A stretch of 64,000 bases of DNA, from NCBI RefSeq assembly GCF_030247195.1, contig NC_080672.1, forward strand, positions 402,273,037-402,337,036, in the 5' to 3' direction. Below the pieces are notes generated by a model, which was given only the letters and a program-made list of their open reading frames with translations, was not told the origin of the DNA and did not search any database. Source of the DNA: Topomyia yanbarensis (taxonomy: Eukaryota; Arthropoda; Insecta; Diptera; Culicidae). Each line of letters opens with the position of its first letter. Position 1 is the first letter of the stretch. Below are positions 1 through 10,350 of this stretch, piece after piece. A program made the position numbers and the translations under genes.

Positions 1-1768
1 GCTTTTAACTTAGGTAAGGGTTGCCTTCGTAAAAAACAGGTACAAGATTCTTTAAAAAAGGAATCAAAACGATTTCCTCTTTTTTAAGCTACGAGAATAT
101 ACTAATACAGTGTTGATGCGTGAACTTGGATCCCGCCCCCAACACTCCGGTGAAACGTTCCAAAAAGGTAAAACTTTTGATAAATTTCGCCCAGATGAAA
201 AACAGTTTCCACTCAAAACAACAAAAGCTGATCATTTTCAGAATATCCTTGCTCCACATCAGGCGGGTGGTGTACTTGCCATTTAAAGGCTTCCTCGGTT
301 GAGACGAGTTGTTCTGTCATCGCCCCCCGGTGAAATGCTTCCGCTTCCGTGTGTACACATACAAAAATGCTAGCGAGGACGGGCGCACGGTCGGTTGTAC
401 ATAAGACGGCATCATACATATTTTACCTCCAGGCCGTCTCCGGCTTATTTACCGGGCTGTTCTTTTATTCATGTGGCGTTCGTCGTTTTGTTGCGGGATG
501 TAGGCTTTTTAGCATGTTTCCCAGGGTTTGATATAGGTTAGGCAGATGCTGGAAACATGATGAGATATGAGGCCGCTGTAGTGGAAGGGAACCGGATCTG
601 GGTAGGTAGCCGAAGATTATTTGCCACTAACCTTTTGCGGGAACTGCGTAGTAGGATGCGTGTGATATTCAGGGGCTTTTGTAAGTCAAGGTTAGCCGGT
701 AAGGTGTTGTGGAAAAGTTATAAAGCTATACACACTTCTTTATTATCATCAGCGTGACCGAACAAGTTCGAGTGTTCAGAATCGTGACTGCAAGTATGTT
801 TGGATTTGAAGGTACGTCCGCCGCACAGTGATGTCGTGGCGGAAAAAAGTCAAAAATCCTTTTTAATTTCGCTTCAAAGTTATTTTTGCAATATATACTG
901 TAAAGAATATAAATAGTTATTTCAGGAGGTTTGGATGAGCGGCTTTCCCGGTACGGTGCTCATGATCTATACCGGAAAGCTGTATATTAATAGGAAGAAG
1001 AAGCTATCAAAATTGGACAAAAACATTTTGTCTAGCAAGCAAACTGTAGATGTGGCTTAGTGATACAACTCTTTATCGTATCTGGGACGAACTACGGACA
1101 AATCTATAAGGACAAGTGTCTCTAAAAACGAATTCTGCTCTTGAGATCTCACAATGACCCGAGAATGGTTTGGCCAGATACGGAATCATTCACTATGCCC
1201 GTACTGTCTTAGATTGCTACAGAACTAAGAATATTCCAAATATACCAGAGCTTCGCCCTTTCAAGAAATGTTGAGCCATCGTGAAGGTAAATCTTCGTAA
1301 AACCTCAAAAAAGTCTAAAAATGAACTTGAATTAAGGTATTACAGGATCGAAGAAATCGAGTTTATTTTTATTGTTTACATCACCTAACGATAATTAAAA
1401 ATCTAAATCCAAAGTAGGTTTGACGCTATATAGCGGAACGCCTAGGAATGCAAAACAGGTATGCGAGTACAGTCGAATGCAGAGTCGTAGAGAATGCCAC
1501 TTACTCATTCACTCCACTTTCACGTTTTCTCTAAAATTTATTTTTAAAATTATTTCGAACTGGCGGGATAGATAACACAGAAAATTGTTGGTGAATGGAA
1601 TAAACCAAGACTTGATGTCTTCAGAATAGAACTATTTTTTACATAGACCTATAATATTACTAAAAACCGATTTTAAATATTTTTTTAGCACAGTAAAGTC
1701 AAAATTGTATTTTTTAATGGTATCCAACGGGGAAAACCGATGAGTAAAACAAAAGCTATTATGTGAAA
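1..1768. other. No gene recognised
   Basis: AT-rich sequence with only short open frames (about 60-70 codons) in several frames and no domain I recognise. A possible weak end of the CACAGTG element family is seen at 823 (CACAGTG preceded by CGCCG and followed shortly by GGCGG and AAAAAAGTC), but no matching right end was found. Confidence 0.5.
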
Positions 1769-1769
1769 A

Positions 1770-1940
1770 AAATTCCCCCAGAAGTAGAATTCGAACCCGC
1801 AACCTTTGAGACTCCGGCCCAATGCACGAACCCTTATTATATCCCTGGGATATGATGACGCATCAGAAAGAACAAATGATTATCGCACTGGCGACAGTGA
1901 TAGTACCCTGCCTGCAAAGCGAGATCACACCCAACGGCAG
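1770..1940 (-). repeat. tRNA-related SINE-like repeat, copy 1
   Basis: On the minus strand the sequence carries a B-box-like GGGTTCGAATTC preceded by CATTGGGCCGGAGTC, as in the 3' half of a tRNA. The same order of blocks recurs at 31729-31910 (minus) and 32262-32402 (plus), which shows it is an interspersed repeat rather than a tRNA gene. Upstream blocks shared with those copies include GTGCGATAAT and GTTCTTTC. The copy is diverged and I see no target-site duplication. Confidence 0.6.
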
Positions 1941-2074
1941 CTGCCACCCAACACATTTGAACTATTTAATATCCTTAATATCCTATTACTTCGTTACTAT
2001 TTATTACTTCAACTTGACGAATTTTTTCATCGTGCAATAAAAAAAACTGCATCTCTCGTTTAAAAGATGTATGT

Positions 2075-3239
2075 GGGTCATTCCACGCGAAGTGATCAAA
2101 AAAAGATGCAAACTTGAAATCGACCTTCACGGATTTGAACAAAATTTGGAGGAATTGTTCATCTAGGGCCAATATATAAAAACCCAAATTTTTGTGTCAA
2201 TTGAACCACCCCTCGGGTCATGGGAGCACCCCCCGTTTTGGCAAATTGCCAAAACCCTTGATTTTCTTTTGATCATATCTCCGGTTCTATTTAATCTAGA
2301 ATCAAACCACAAGATGGCTTTTGAAGAAAATTGTTCAAGGAGACTATAAAAAATATTATTTTTTGCCGACAGTGTTGCCAACTATGCAATTTTTTCAGTT
2401 AAATATTAAAAGTTAATTTTTCTCAAAATACGTATATTTTAATTTTGAAAATTTTAATGCCATCGCGTTCCTCAGACATTTTTACATAAAAAACACTTAT
2501 CATCCCAATATAATATGAGCGCATCCTGAGATATACCGTTTTGAAGGGAAAAACTCGGATTTTCTCATATAAAAATCCATTTTTATTGGCCAAAATTAAG
2601 AAAATCTTCAAATTGTTATAAAAATCGACCCTGATCTGCTAGAAGCAAACCAAATACGTAGTTTTTCATCATTTCTCGTCTACTTCACGAAAAATTATGT
2701 TTGAACTCAGAATACTCAAGTTGGTTTTTTAGTGTTGTGCGCTTGCGATTTTATATGGGAAATTGCGGTTTTTTCTCTTCAAAACGGTGTATCTCAGGAT
2801 GCGCTCATATTATATTGAGATGATAAGTGTTTTTTATGTAGAAATGTCTGAGGAACGCGATGGCATTAAAATTTTCAAAATTAAAATATACGTATTTTGA
2901 GAAAAATTAACTTTTAATATTTAGCTGAAAAAATTGCATACTTGGCAACACTGTCGGCAAAAAATAATATTTTTTATAGACTCCTTGAACAATTTTCTTC
3001 AAAAGCCATCCTGTGGTTTGATTCTAGAGTAAATAGAACCGGAGATATGATCAAAAGAAAATCAAGGGTTTTGACAATTTGCCAAAACGGGGGGTGCTCC
3101 CATGACCCGAGGGGTGGTTCAATTGTCACAAAAATTTGGGTTTTTATATATTGGCCCTAGATGAACAATTCCTCTAAATTTTGTTCAAATCCGTGGAGGT
3201 CGATTACACGTGCCTTGATCACTTCGCATGGAATGACCC
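2075..3239. mobile_element. 1.2-kb inverted-repeat (foldback-like) element
   Basis: Two arms of about 500 bp are reverse complements: the left runs from GGGTCATTCC at 2075 to about 2585, the right from about 2745 to GGAATGACCC at 3239, with a loop of about 160 bp. The same 72-codon open frame appears on the minus strand in the left arm (2163-2381) and on the plus strand in the right arm (2942-3160), with 68 of 72 residues equal; this is a mirror image of the repeat, not a gene. The flanking 8-mers ATGTATGT and ATGTCTTT agree at 6 of 8 positions and may be a decayed target duplication. No transposase is inside, so it is non-autonomous. The superfamily is not certain. Confidence 0.75.
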
Positions 3240-3299
3240 ATGTCTTTAGTAGATTTATACCTACTATTTGCTTTTGACATTTACTGTTCAGTTGTGAAA

Positions 3300-4225
3300 A
3301 TTTCATCAGAGTATGAGAGGCAACGAAACAAAATTTTACTCGCGTTTTTCGAAAATTTGAACTACTCGTAGGCCAAGTTGGCGAAATTGTTGCACGTAAC
3401 CAAATTGACCGGCACCAACGTTCAGAGAACGTTTGTCGACAGGCTGAAAGACTGGATTGGGGAGAAATCGAAAACCGGAGGTTGGAAAAACTACGAAAAG
3501 TGTGGCCCGCTGTTTCAAGCGTCGTCTCCATCCTAGATGTCGCAAGCAGGCTAGAAGCGTCGTCTACAACCACCTATCGAGAAGGAAAGCCAACTTACAA
3601 GAAGGATATGACTCCAAATCGTAACGATAAGCAAAACAAGTCAGCCAGAGAACGATCGCGGAAGCTGTAAATGTAGAGGCTAACGAAGTTTGATTGTGTG
3701 GTATAGGATCGCGAAACCTACTCTAAACACCTTCCTGGACAGGAATATAACACGTCGACGGAAAGAGGAAAGGTGACAAAGATTTTCAAACACATTAAGC
3801 TGTCAAAGTTCGCAAAGAAATATCTCGTATGGTAGGCCATCTGTTCCTGTGGTTTGAAGAGTGACGTTTACATCGTAATCGAGACCATCAACTTAGAAAT
3901 TTATGTGCAGGAGTGCTTGGAAAAACGTCTGTTGTCTTTTGTCTCAAGACTGCAATTATTCCATTCTGTATTGGCTAGATTTGCCATTACAGAAAAAGGC
4001 CATGGACGGGATTCCGCGAATAACGTCCACGTGATGCCCAATGACATGAACCCTCCCTACACATCAGAACTACACCCAATAGAAAAATATTGGACAATTC
4101 ATAAAGTGAAACCTCAAACAGATGCAAAAGACAGTTGTTATCGAGAACTGGCGTTTTGCGGCGAGGAAAGTGACTAAAGCTGCAAAATTTTATGGATGAA
4201 ATCAAACAATTCACATTCGCGAAAC
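3300..4225 (+). pseudogene. Broken mariner/Tc1-type (DD37E-like) transposase
   Basis: Translated pieces in at least two plus-strand frames follow the order of an ITmD37E-type mosquito transposase. An N-terminal block (EYERQRNKILLAFFEN, from about 3315) is followed by a helix-turn-helix-like stretch. Next come the linker with PNRNDKQNKSARERSRKL (about 3610-3670), the first catalytic block now reading DRETY (3707-3721), LPGQEY, KLSKFAKKYL, ICSCGLKSDVYIV, and finally the block NPP...ELHPIEKYW with the last catalytic Glu near 4080. The middle catalytic Asp block (normally WPDLA) reads LARFA, so that residue is lost. In-frame stops occur (for example after NYS and after KKYLVW), with frameshifts between blocks. 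It is an inactive fossil. Its 5' end abuts the inverted-repeat element ending at 3239, which may have landed in or beside it. The family is clear; the subfamily is an inference from the GLKS and IEKYW blocks. Confidence 0.85.
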
Positions 4226-4229
4226 AGGA

Positions 4230-4915
4230 AGCTAGTGTCAATATTTTTCTTTATTCTGTATGAATTAAACTTGTAAATAAAACATAATTTGATTTTTTAA
4301 TATTTTTTTTAATATAATAAGTGATTTACACAGATTTTTGCATAACCAATTTTTGATTGAATCACCCTTTATCACTTGATCGTGGTATGGATTCCTGCTC
4401 TATCTCTTTAATTCCAGGAAATTAAATTAAATCGAATCATATTTGACAGATCGTGATATGTCTATACAAATTAGAGACTAACTGACAGACGTACAGAGAC
4501 AAAACCATGTAATTTGGTGCGAGTTTTATGCCCCCTTAGGAGAGTCATTTTGAGTCTTTGGTATTTTTACTAAATTATTTAATCTTTGTAATGCAAAGCT
4601 ACATTCCATCAAGTAAGCCAAAGATGTTTTCTGCAGGCATAGTTGGATACGATTTCAAACTGGTGCGCCATCCTTTGCGCCGGTATCACATTCTACCTCA
4701 ACGCATAGTAGTCAAGTATTATTTCAATGTTTTGTAAAATAGTCTGATGTCGAAATTACATGGAGTATTCGAATTCTAATTCACTTTAAGGATAATATAA
4801 AATAAATATTTTTTAAGACCTTTAAGTAACTGAGGTTCCATTATTTCTTTTTCGAGATTTTTCCAATTGGAACTGTAGAGCTAGGTTGCCGGAAGGGCAC
4901 CTCGTCTTAATCACC
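4230..4915. other. No gene; possible 3' flank of the transposon
   Basis: AT-rich. The stretch to about 4380 (poly-A/T runs and GATTTACACAG, ending in ATCACCCTTTATCA) may be the non-coding 3' end of the mariner copy. I could not identify its terminal inverted repeat. The rest shows nothing recognisable. Confidence 0.45.
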
Positions 4916-4917
4916 TA

Positions 4918-6010
4918 CTATAATTGCGAGTCGAGACGAGACGGGAAATCACACCCACTGAAACACTGCTTAAGGCCGTTATTTTGAATGTGATATTCAT
5001 TATACGGTTCAGATATGTATGGGCGTAGGTACTTCACGATCGCGTGTATCATCGCGAAGGTCGCGAGCGTTCGTATGTTAATGTGTTCGATGGCGTGGGC
5101 GTTTGTATGTCGCGTGTTCTGGCGCGTATGTAACATCGCCTGTACAAATTCGGTTTTATAACAATGTGTCCATTCGCATATTCGCGTGTATTCTTGGATG
5201 ATCGCGCGTGGACCGTGAACCTCATACTTAATTTTTAGTTCACAGTTCAAACGGTAGCAGAAAGTTCTCCCATATCATTAGAGCTTCCGCTCATGTCACC
5301 CTGGAACGTTGTCTAGTGGATAAGAGTTTCAGTTTTTTTAGTGGTCCAACTATGCTAAGGCCAAATAGGGACTTCCGGACGTAAACGATTCATGATCGCG
5401 CGAACACGGACGTTTGTGGGTTCACTCTTGAGACCGCGCTTGTAAATTTATAAAGGCTAAAATGTTCACTTAGTCACCGGGGCGCTTTCTGATTTGCAAG
5501 ATCGCGGATGTAGGTGTGCGTGGATGATCGCGAAGAGCTCGAGCGTTGGTATGTTAACGTGTTCGTCGCGTTTATCTGACTTCGCGTGTTTCGGCTTTTT
5601 TGTCGCCATGGAACGCGTTGTTTAGTGGATATGAGTGTCATTTTTCTGTTTTGTGCACCGCTACTAGGGCCTAGGATAACGACGTCTGGACATAACCGAT
5701 TCATGATTACGTGAACACGGGCGTTTGTAGGTGCACTCCTGAGACAGCGTTTCTGAATTTATACGATCTAAACCGTTATTTAGTCACGATCTAAACCGTT
5801 ATTTAGGGGTGCTATTCTATTCACGAGATAACGCGCATCGGCGTGCGTGGAGGATCGCGAAGGACTCGAGCGTTCTCAAGTTAAAACTTTTGTGTCGCGC
5901 GAGCTAGCGTGTTTGCAACTTCGCGCGTATAAATTATTTTTCATAACTGTGTCGCAATTCGCATATTAGCGTTCATAAATTCGATTTTATAGCCGTGTGG
6001 TCATTAGATA
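4918..6010 (+). repeat. Interspersed repeat cluster 1 (three ordered motifs)
   Basis: A CpG-rich repeat is built from three motifs that recur in the same orientation. Motif 1 (CGAAGGACTCGAGCGTT then TATGTTAACGTGTTCG) lies near 5055, 5530 and 5856. Motif 2 (ATTCGCATATTCGCGTGT) lies near 5171 and 5953. Motif 3 (CATGATCGCGCGAACACGG then CGTTTGTGGG) lies near 5391 and 5702. The same order returns at 9441-10265. Open frames here are short and not conserved between copies, so this is non-coding repeat DNA. The class is unknown to me. Confidence 0.7.
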
Positions 6011-6865
6011 TTGAATCGAATTCATTACGTTTGGCGTCTGCAGTGTCATCTGAATATGACCGGTTGTTTCATCGTTTTGGTTCATCAATAATAAAGGAGA
6101 TATTCGCCGAAATGCTATCTATTAATTGATTAAGATCCGAACATTGATGAGATTGATCGTTTTATATTATTTTTCGACGCATACCTGTAGCTCATCAAAA
6201 TATTTTGCTTGATCTAAGTGCATGCCACAATCAAATATGTCATTTTATACATAAAGGCGCTCTCAGAATGTACGTGGTCTAATCAGACATTCTTGAAGTG
6301 GATTGTTGGCGGTATAATAGAGCTATCACCTTTCATCTCCAGAGCAAAAAATGTTTGCATTTTTAGATAAAAATAAATGAGTATATCCGTAAATAGGTGC
6401 AGACAAATTTATTCCATAAAAGCACTGCCGATCAGTGGTACGTAGATTGTATACACACACATTGAACCAAGTCACTCAAACATTGTTTCTCTACAGTTAA
6501 GAAGGATGATACAGGAATGATTATATTCTCCTGCCTTTTATTGTTACGGAAAAAAATGTTTTCTTTAAATAATGAATGTCATCCTAATTTGGTTTACACC
6601 CCCAGTTCACCCTAATTACACCAAAGTACACATATCGAGGAGAAATTCTTCCGAAGATACTTAATGCCTAGTACTTGCGCTTTATAGAAAGTGGCTATTC
6701 GACCAAAACAATCGATTTGTGGTCTATGGTACATTCCTGAGAAACACACAAAGATATTATCTCAATTCGTCTAACTGAATCGATTGTTGTATAAGAAGCG
6801 GCCCTCCGGCCGTGGAAAAGTTTTATAAAGTTTTAGCGGTTTCTATGCCATTATTTTGTAAGAAA
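6011..6865. other. No gene recognised
   Basis: AT-rich single-copy-looking sequence with a short CA run near 6455. No domain, tRNA or repeat pairing was seen. Confidence 0.5.
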
Positions 6866-6867
6866 GG

Positions 6868-6954
6868 TACACTGCCCACGATCGCAAATCAGTCCCATAA
6901 AGATAGGAAATCCCATAGAAAACGGGACAAATATGCAACCATGGGCAGTATATA
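6868..6954. mobile_element. 87-bp MITE, copy 1
   Basis: Ends are imperfect inverted repeats (TACACTGCCCACGATCGCA at the left; the complement of TATACTGCCCATGGTTGCA at the right). A second copy at 18373-18457 matches through the interior (CAGTCCCATAAAGATAGGAA and CCCATA..AAAC.GGACAAAT). Flanking TA on both sides fits Tc1/mariner-type insertion. It has no coding capacity. Confidence 0.75.
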
Positions 6955-7204
6955 GGTATGAAAAGGGCAGCTCATATTCAAAAGAAGGAAAATATTCACA
7001 GTGTTTAGTAAGGCATTACAAAAAAAAACTTTTTTGAATTCTCAAAATCCCCTCTTTATTATTGTGACAAGTGTCAAAGTAAGTTCAGATGTCAAATTTC
7101 ACATCATTTGCACAATTTTGGACCACCACTAGCTAGTTTTTGACATTGATACTATGGGAAAATGTGGAGGAAAATCATATTAAATATTATTGTTAAGTAA
7201 CACT

Positions 7205-7345
7205 CGCAAATCCCTAAAACTAAAACACACTTTGTGTTTCAATCGAACGACTGATCAAACGTGATGTCCCGTCCGAGCAGAAGTTCTGTTTATGCCGATA
7301 AGACACAGTGAAGCCGAAACTTGTCTTGGTTTAGCAGGCCTATGC
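7205..7345 (-). repeat. Interspersed repeat sharing its core with 20.9 kb
   Basis: Contains AAATCCCTAAAACTAAA and then CGACTGATCAAACGTGATGT followed by CCCGTCCGA, also found at 20925-20995. The copy continues past the point where the 20.9-kb copy ends. It is placed on the minus strand for consistency with that copy. No open frame of interest. Confidence 0.6.
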
Positions 7346-7865
7346 GAAAGCACTATGCTATATATCACCCTAAGGAGAAAAATTGGGAAAACACCAAAAT
7401 TTCTCACTCGGGCGAATTTTTTTAGTAAAGCAAGTCTTTGCACTTAAAATATAGTATAGTAGAATTCACGCCTTTTTTAAAAGTAAATTACCCTACTATT
7501 TGAATGGAGACATTTTCGTTTCTTCAAATATATGGGCAAGTGGGTACTGGGCAATTTTGTCCCCAAAATCCCTTATTTTTAGTAATTTTTCTGCTCTGTG
7601 CTGTAAATCATGCACATTTTGAAGTTTTTCTAATGTGAAAAAATCTCAGAAATCAAACGGAACCTATGCCACCTTTGTCTGAATACGAGAAGTTGGGGTA
7701 ATAGGGTCTTTTGCCATTCATATTATATAAGATCATTTTCTCGTGCATATGCCTCAATTATTCTTCAATCAACTTTTATAAAATATACCTTGTTACATGC
7801 TCTAGTGTTTAAATTATTAATTACACATTCTTCAAGTCCAAGTGTAAACATATAGCATTCAATTT
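7346..7865. other. No gene recognised
   Basis: AT-rich with short runs. Nothing resembling a domain, RNA gene or repeat pair was found. Confidence 0.45.
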
Positions 7866-7870
7866 AAGGT

Positions 7871-7910
7871 GTACTAATACGTCACGAATGCGGTTGTGAC
7901 GTATTAGTAC
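7871..7910. repeat. Perfect 15-bp hairpin
   Basis: GTACTAATACGTCAC is followed by a 10-base loop and then its exact reverse complement, GTGACGTATTAGTAC. Each arm contains TGACGT, a CRE-like hexamer, which may be chance. The sequence around it is AT-rich and non-coding. Confidence 0.85.
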
Positions 7911-7929
7911 ATATTTATATATTTCTCAA

Positions 7930-8040
7930 TTATGATTATTCGACAAAACGGTCCATCGGTCAAATGACATTCGGACAAATGGAATTCGGCCATTCGACTC
8001 TTTCGGCTAAATCGGCCATATGCCGCAGCACCGGTACCGA
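7930..8040. repeat. Degenerate TTCGGCCAAATG short repeat, site 1
   Basis: Irregular repetition of a 10-11-base unit close to ATTCGGNCAAATG (for example TCGGTCAAATGACATTCGG and CGGCTAAATCGGCCATATG). Related runs lie at 28735-28800 and 30005-30185. Confidence 0.65.
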
Positions 8041-8044
8041 AAAT

Positions 8045-8670
8045 CCCAGGAATACTTTTCCATTGTAATGGAAAATATGATTTTTGGGAAATATATCATA
8101 AGCGAAAGTTCTCCTTATTCGTAGTGTGCCGACATAATTAGTTTGTGGATATCAGGCATTGTAATTCTCTCTCACTCACGCGAGAAGAAGCTTATCCGAT
8201 GTCCAACTTTCCGGGATAAGATGAGTCGCAAAATTCTCCGTCTCCACAAATAACGTGAGAATGATTTTCCGGATAAAATTTATTTGACTTTTTCCTTCTG
8301 TCCGGAGAAGGTGATAAAATTTTAATTTCGTGGAAATCAATAAAAACTTCAAAAAATACACTTAATTACAAAGAAAAGCGGCAAAGAAGTATGATAGACT
8401 TGTTTTTTCGTGTTTTGGAATAACGACCGGAAAGCAGCGAGCGAAAAAAGGATACCGTGATAAACTCATTCACTCATTCTCCGGCTGTTTTATTTATCCG
8501 GAGAAATAACACGTTGTATTTATCCGGAGAACTTGTATGAGTGCCAATAAGTTTTCGTGTGAAAATGTGAGTTTTTATTGTCGCAGTAGCAAACTATCTG
8601 GGCGCATTTACTAATATGAGCGATAAATACAATGCCTGGTGGATATAGTTACGTCTGTATTCGGTTTGCT
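8045..8670. other. No gene; scattered TATCCGGAGAA motifs
   Basis: Non-coding sequence in which TCCGGA is repeated, including TTTATCCGGAGAA twice (near 8490 and 8518) and TCCGGAGAAGG near 8302. The longest frame (61 codons, minus strand) shows no domain. Confidence 0.4.
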
Positions 8671-8678
8671 ACTTTATC

Positions 8679-8715
8679 TATAAAAGAACGCACGCCGACT
8701 TAGTATCTAATCAGT
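8679..8715 (+). promoter_or_regulatory. Possible core promoter (TATA box + Inr)
   Basis: CTATAAAAG (T of TATA at 8679) is followed by an arthropod initiator-like TCAGT at 8711-8715. The distance from the first T of TATA to the initiator A is 34 bases, slightly longer than the usual 30-31. No downstream coding exon is visible, so the call rests on spacing alone. Confidence 0.3.
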
Positions 8716-8719
8716 TTGG

Positions 8720-9440
8720 ATTTTATGGGTGCATGAGTCATTTATAATAGCGCGGTTTGTTATTTGTTGACAGGCGGAATAGGCAGTAGCTAGCTAAAAG
8801 AACTGGTGTACGTAAGAGTAAGAAACCAAACGGTGCCAAGGAGGGAGGGGGGAGGGGCACACTATTGCATTGAGTCACAATGAATTATTCTCAAGAGGTT
8901 CTAAAAGAATCCTTCTTTCTAGCACTACCATCTATTGAATCCGTAGAAACATGCGCAGCAGCCCAGACCTTGGAATAAAAGAGAGTGCCGCTTTAGCAAA
9001 ATCTTCTGCTCAACTATGAGATACAGATCAAAAATAAGTGACATGTTAAACATGCTAGTCAGAATGCTTGTTAAGCATAAATTCATGATTTTGAACGTTT
9101 TCTTTCTCTCTGTTTCTAACTTTTAACGACAAGAAATATTCGAGTATCTGCATTTTACAGTTACCGGTCCTACTGAGGGTTTCAATACCGCATACCGGTT
9201 CTCGTCAAAGAGTGTCGGTATTACCGCAACCTTTCCTAGTAGTGAGATGAGACATTTATCTCATTATTTTGCAGATATCGTTTGTTGTTTTACGGGATTT
9301 ATGCGAAGGGCTTACTGAACCAGAGACTAGGAGGAAGGATCGAGTTTTACTTGTAAAAAAACTATTAATATAGTAAATGCAATAAATAAACTAAGCAAAA
9401 TTAATAAAAATTAAAAAAATAATTCAACATTATATTTATC
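8720..9440. other. No gene recognised
   Basis: Contains a short purine run (GGAGGGAGGGGGGAGGGG near 8840) and ACCGGT-rich stretches near 9160-9230. No domain or repeat match was found. Confidence 0.45.
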
Positions 9441-10265
9441 ATGTACCATCGCGAAGGACTCGAACGTTTGCATGTTAACGTGTTCGATCTCGTGGGCGTT
9501 TGTTTGTAGCACCCGCTTGCGTGTATATAACTCTGCGAGTATGAATCCGATTTTATAAGCGTGTGGCTATTCGCATATACGCGTGTGTTCTTGAAGGATC
9601 CTGCGATCTGTGAACACTTCATTTTTAGTGTACGGTTCAGATACTGGAAGTCTGTGAGTTCCCCCTTAACATTAAAATTCCCGGTCATGTCATCATGGAG
9701 CATATTTTCTAGGGCAGTGATTCTCAACCTGGGGTCCGCGGACCCCTAGGTGGCCGTGAAGTCGTTGCTATATTATCCGAATGCATATTGAAATTTCTAG
9801 TCTTGTTTTCTAACAAACTGAAAAAAATTGATAGCATACAAAATCGATGATTATCCGTGGAGGTCCGCAGCAACATAGGTTGACTTCTAAGGGAACCGTG
9901 GTATGAAAAAGGTTGAGAACCGCTGTTCTTCGGGATATAAGTACATTTTTGATTGATTCAACTGAAAGCATGAACCTAGTACGCTGCAAGAACCGAGGTT
10001 AGGGACTTTCGGACGTTGCCCTTTCATGATTTTAGCAAGCACGGACGTTCATGCTTGAATCCGCGTTTTTAAATCTGTAAGTTCTAAAACGTCCACATAA
10101 TCACTAGGATGCTCCAATATTGGCTAAATCACGGACGCAAGTATGTGTTGATGATCGCAATTACATGTTCGCTTTTATGACAAGGTGTGTAGCATCGCGA
10201 AGGCCACGGGCATTTGTACGTTTAGAATGAGTATGTTTGTATGTGAGCAAGTATGTGAGAAAAAG
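9441..10265 (+). repeat. Interspersed repeat cluster 2 (same family as 4.9-6.0 kb)
   Basis: Motif 1 at about 9451, motif 2 at about 9566, motif 3 at about 10025 and a diverged motif 1 at about 10197 repeat the order seen at 4918-6010, in the same orientation. The unit is interrupted between motifs 2 and 3 by the hAT-type MITE at 9715-9925. Taking the MITE out joins TTTTCTAG to GGATATAAG, matching TGTCTAGTGGATAAGAG in cluster 1. Confidence 0.7.
9715..9925. mobile_element. 211-bp hAT-type MITE
   Basis: Terminal inverted repeats CAGTGATTCTCAACCT and AGGTTGAGAACCGCTG are of the CAG(N)G(N)TTCTCAACCT type widespread among hAT elements. The flanking 8-mers TTCTAGGG (9707-9714) and TTCTTCGG (9926-9933) match at 6 of 8 positions, as expected for a worn 8-bp hAT target duplication. 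It is inserted in the older repeat cluster 2 and has no coding sequence. Confidence 0.88.
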
Positions 10266-10350
10266 AAAATCAAAATGCCGAATGATGATAAAAAAGATGG
10301 AAAGAAATTAAGGTGAAGCGATGCCAAAATCACAACATAGGTTCGGTTAT

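Noticed and set aside
2163..3160. Two near-identical 72-codon genes on opposite strands
   Set aside because: They are the mirror-image arms of one inverted-repeat element.
3157..3573. 138-codon minus-strand gene
   Set aside because: It is antisense to the transposase fossil and its predicted protein has no domain.
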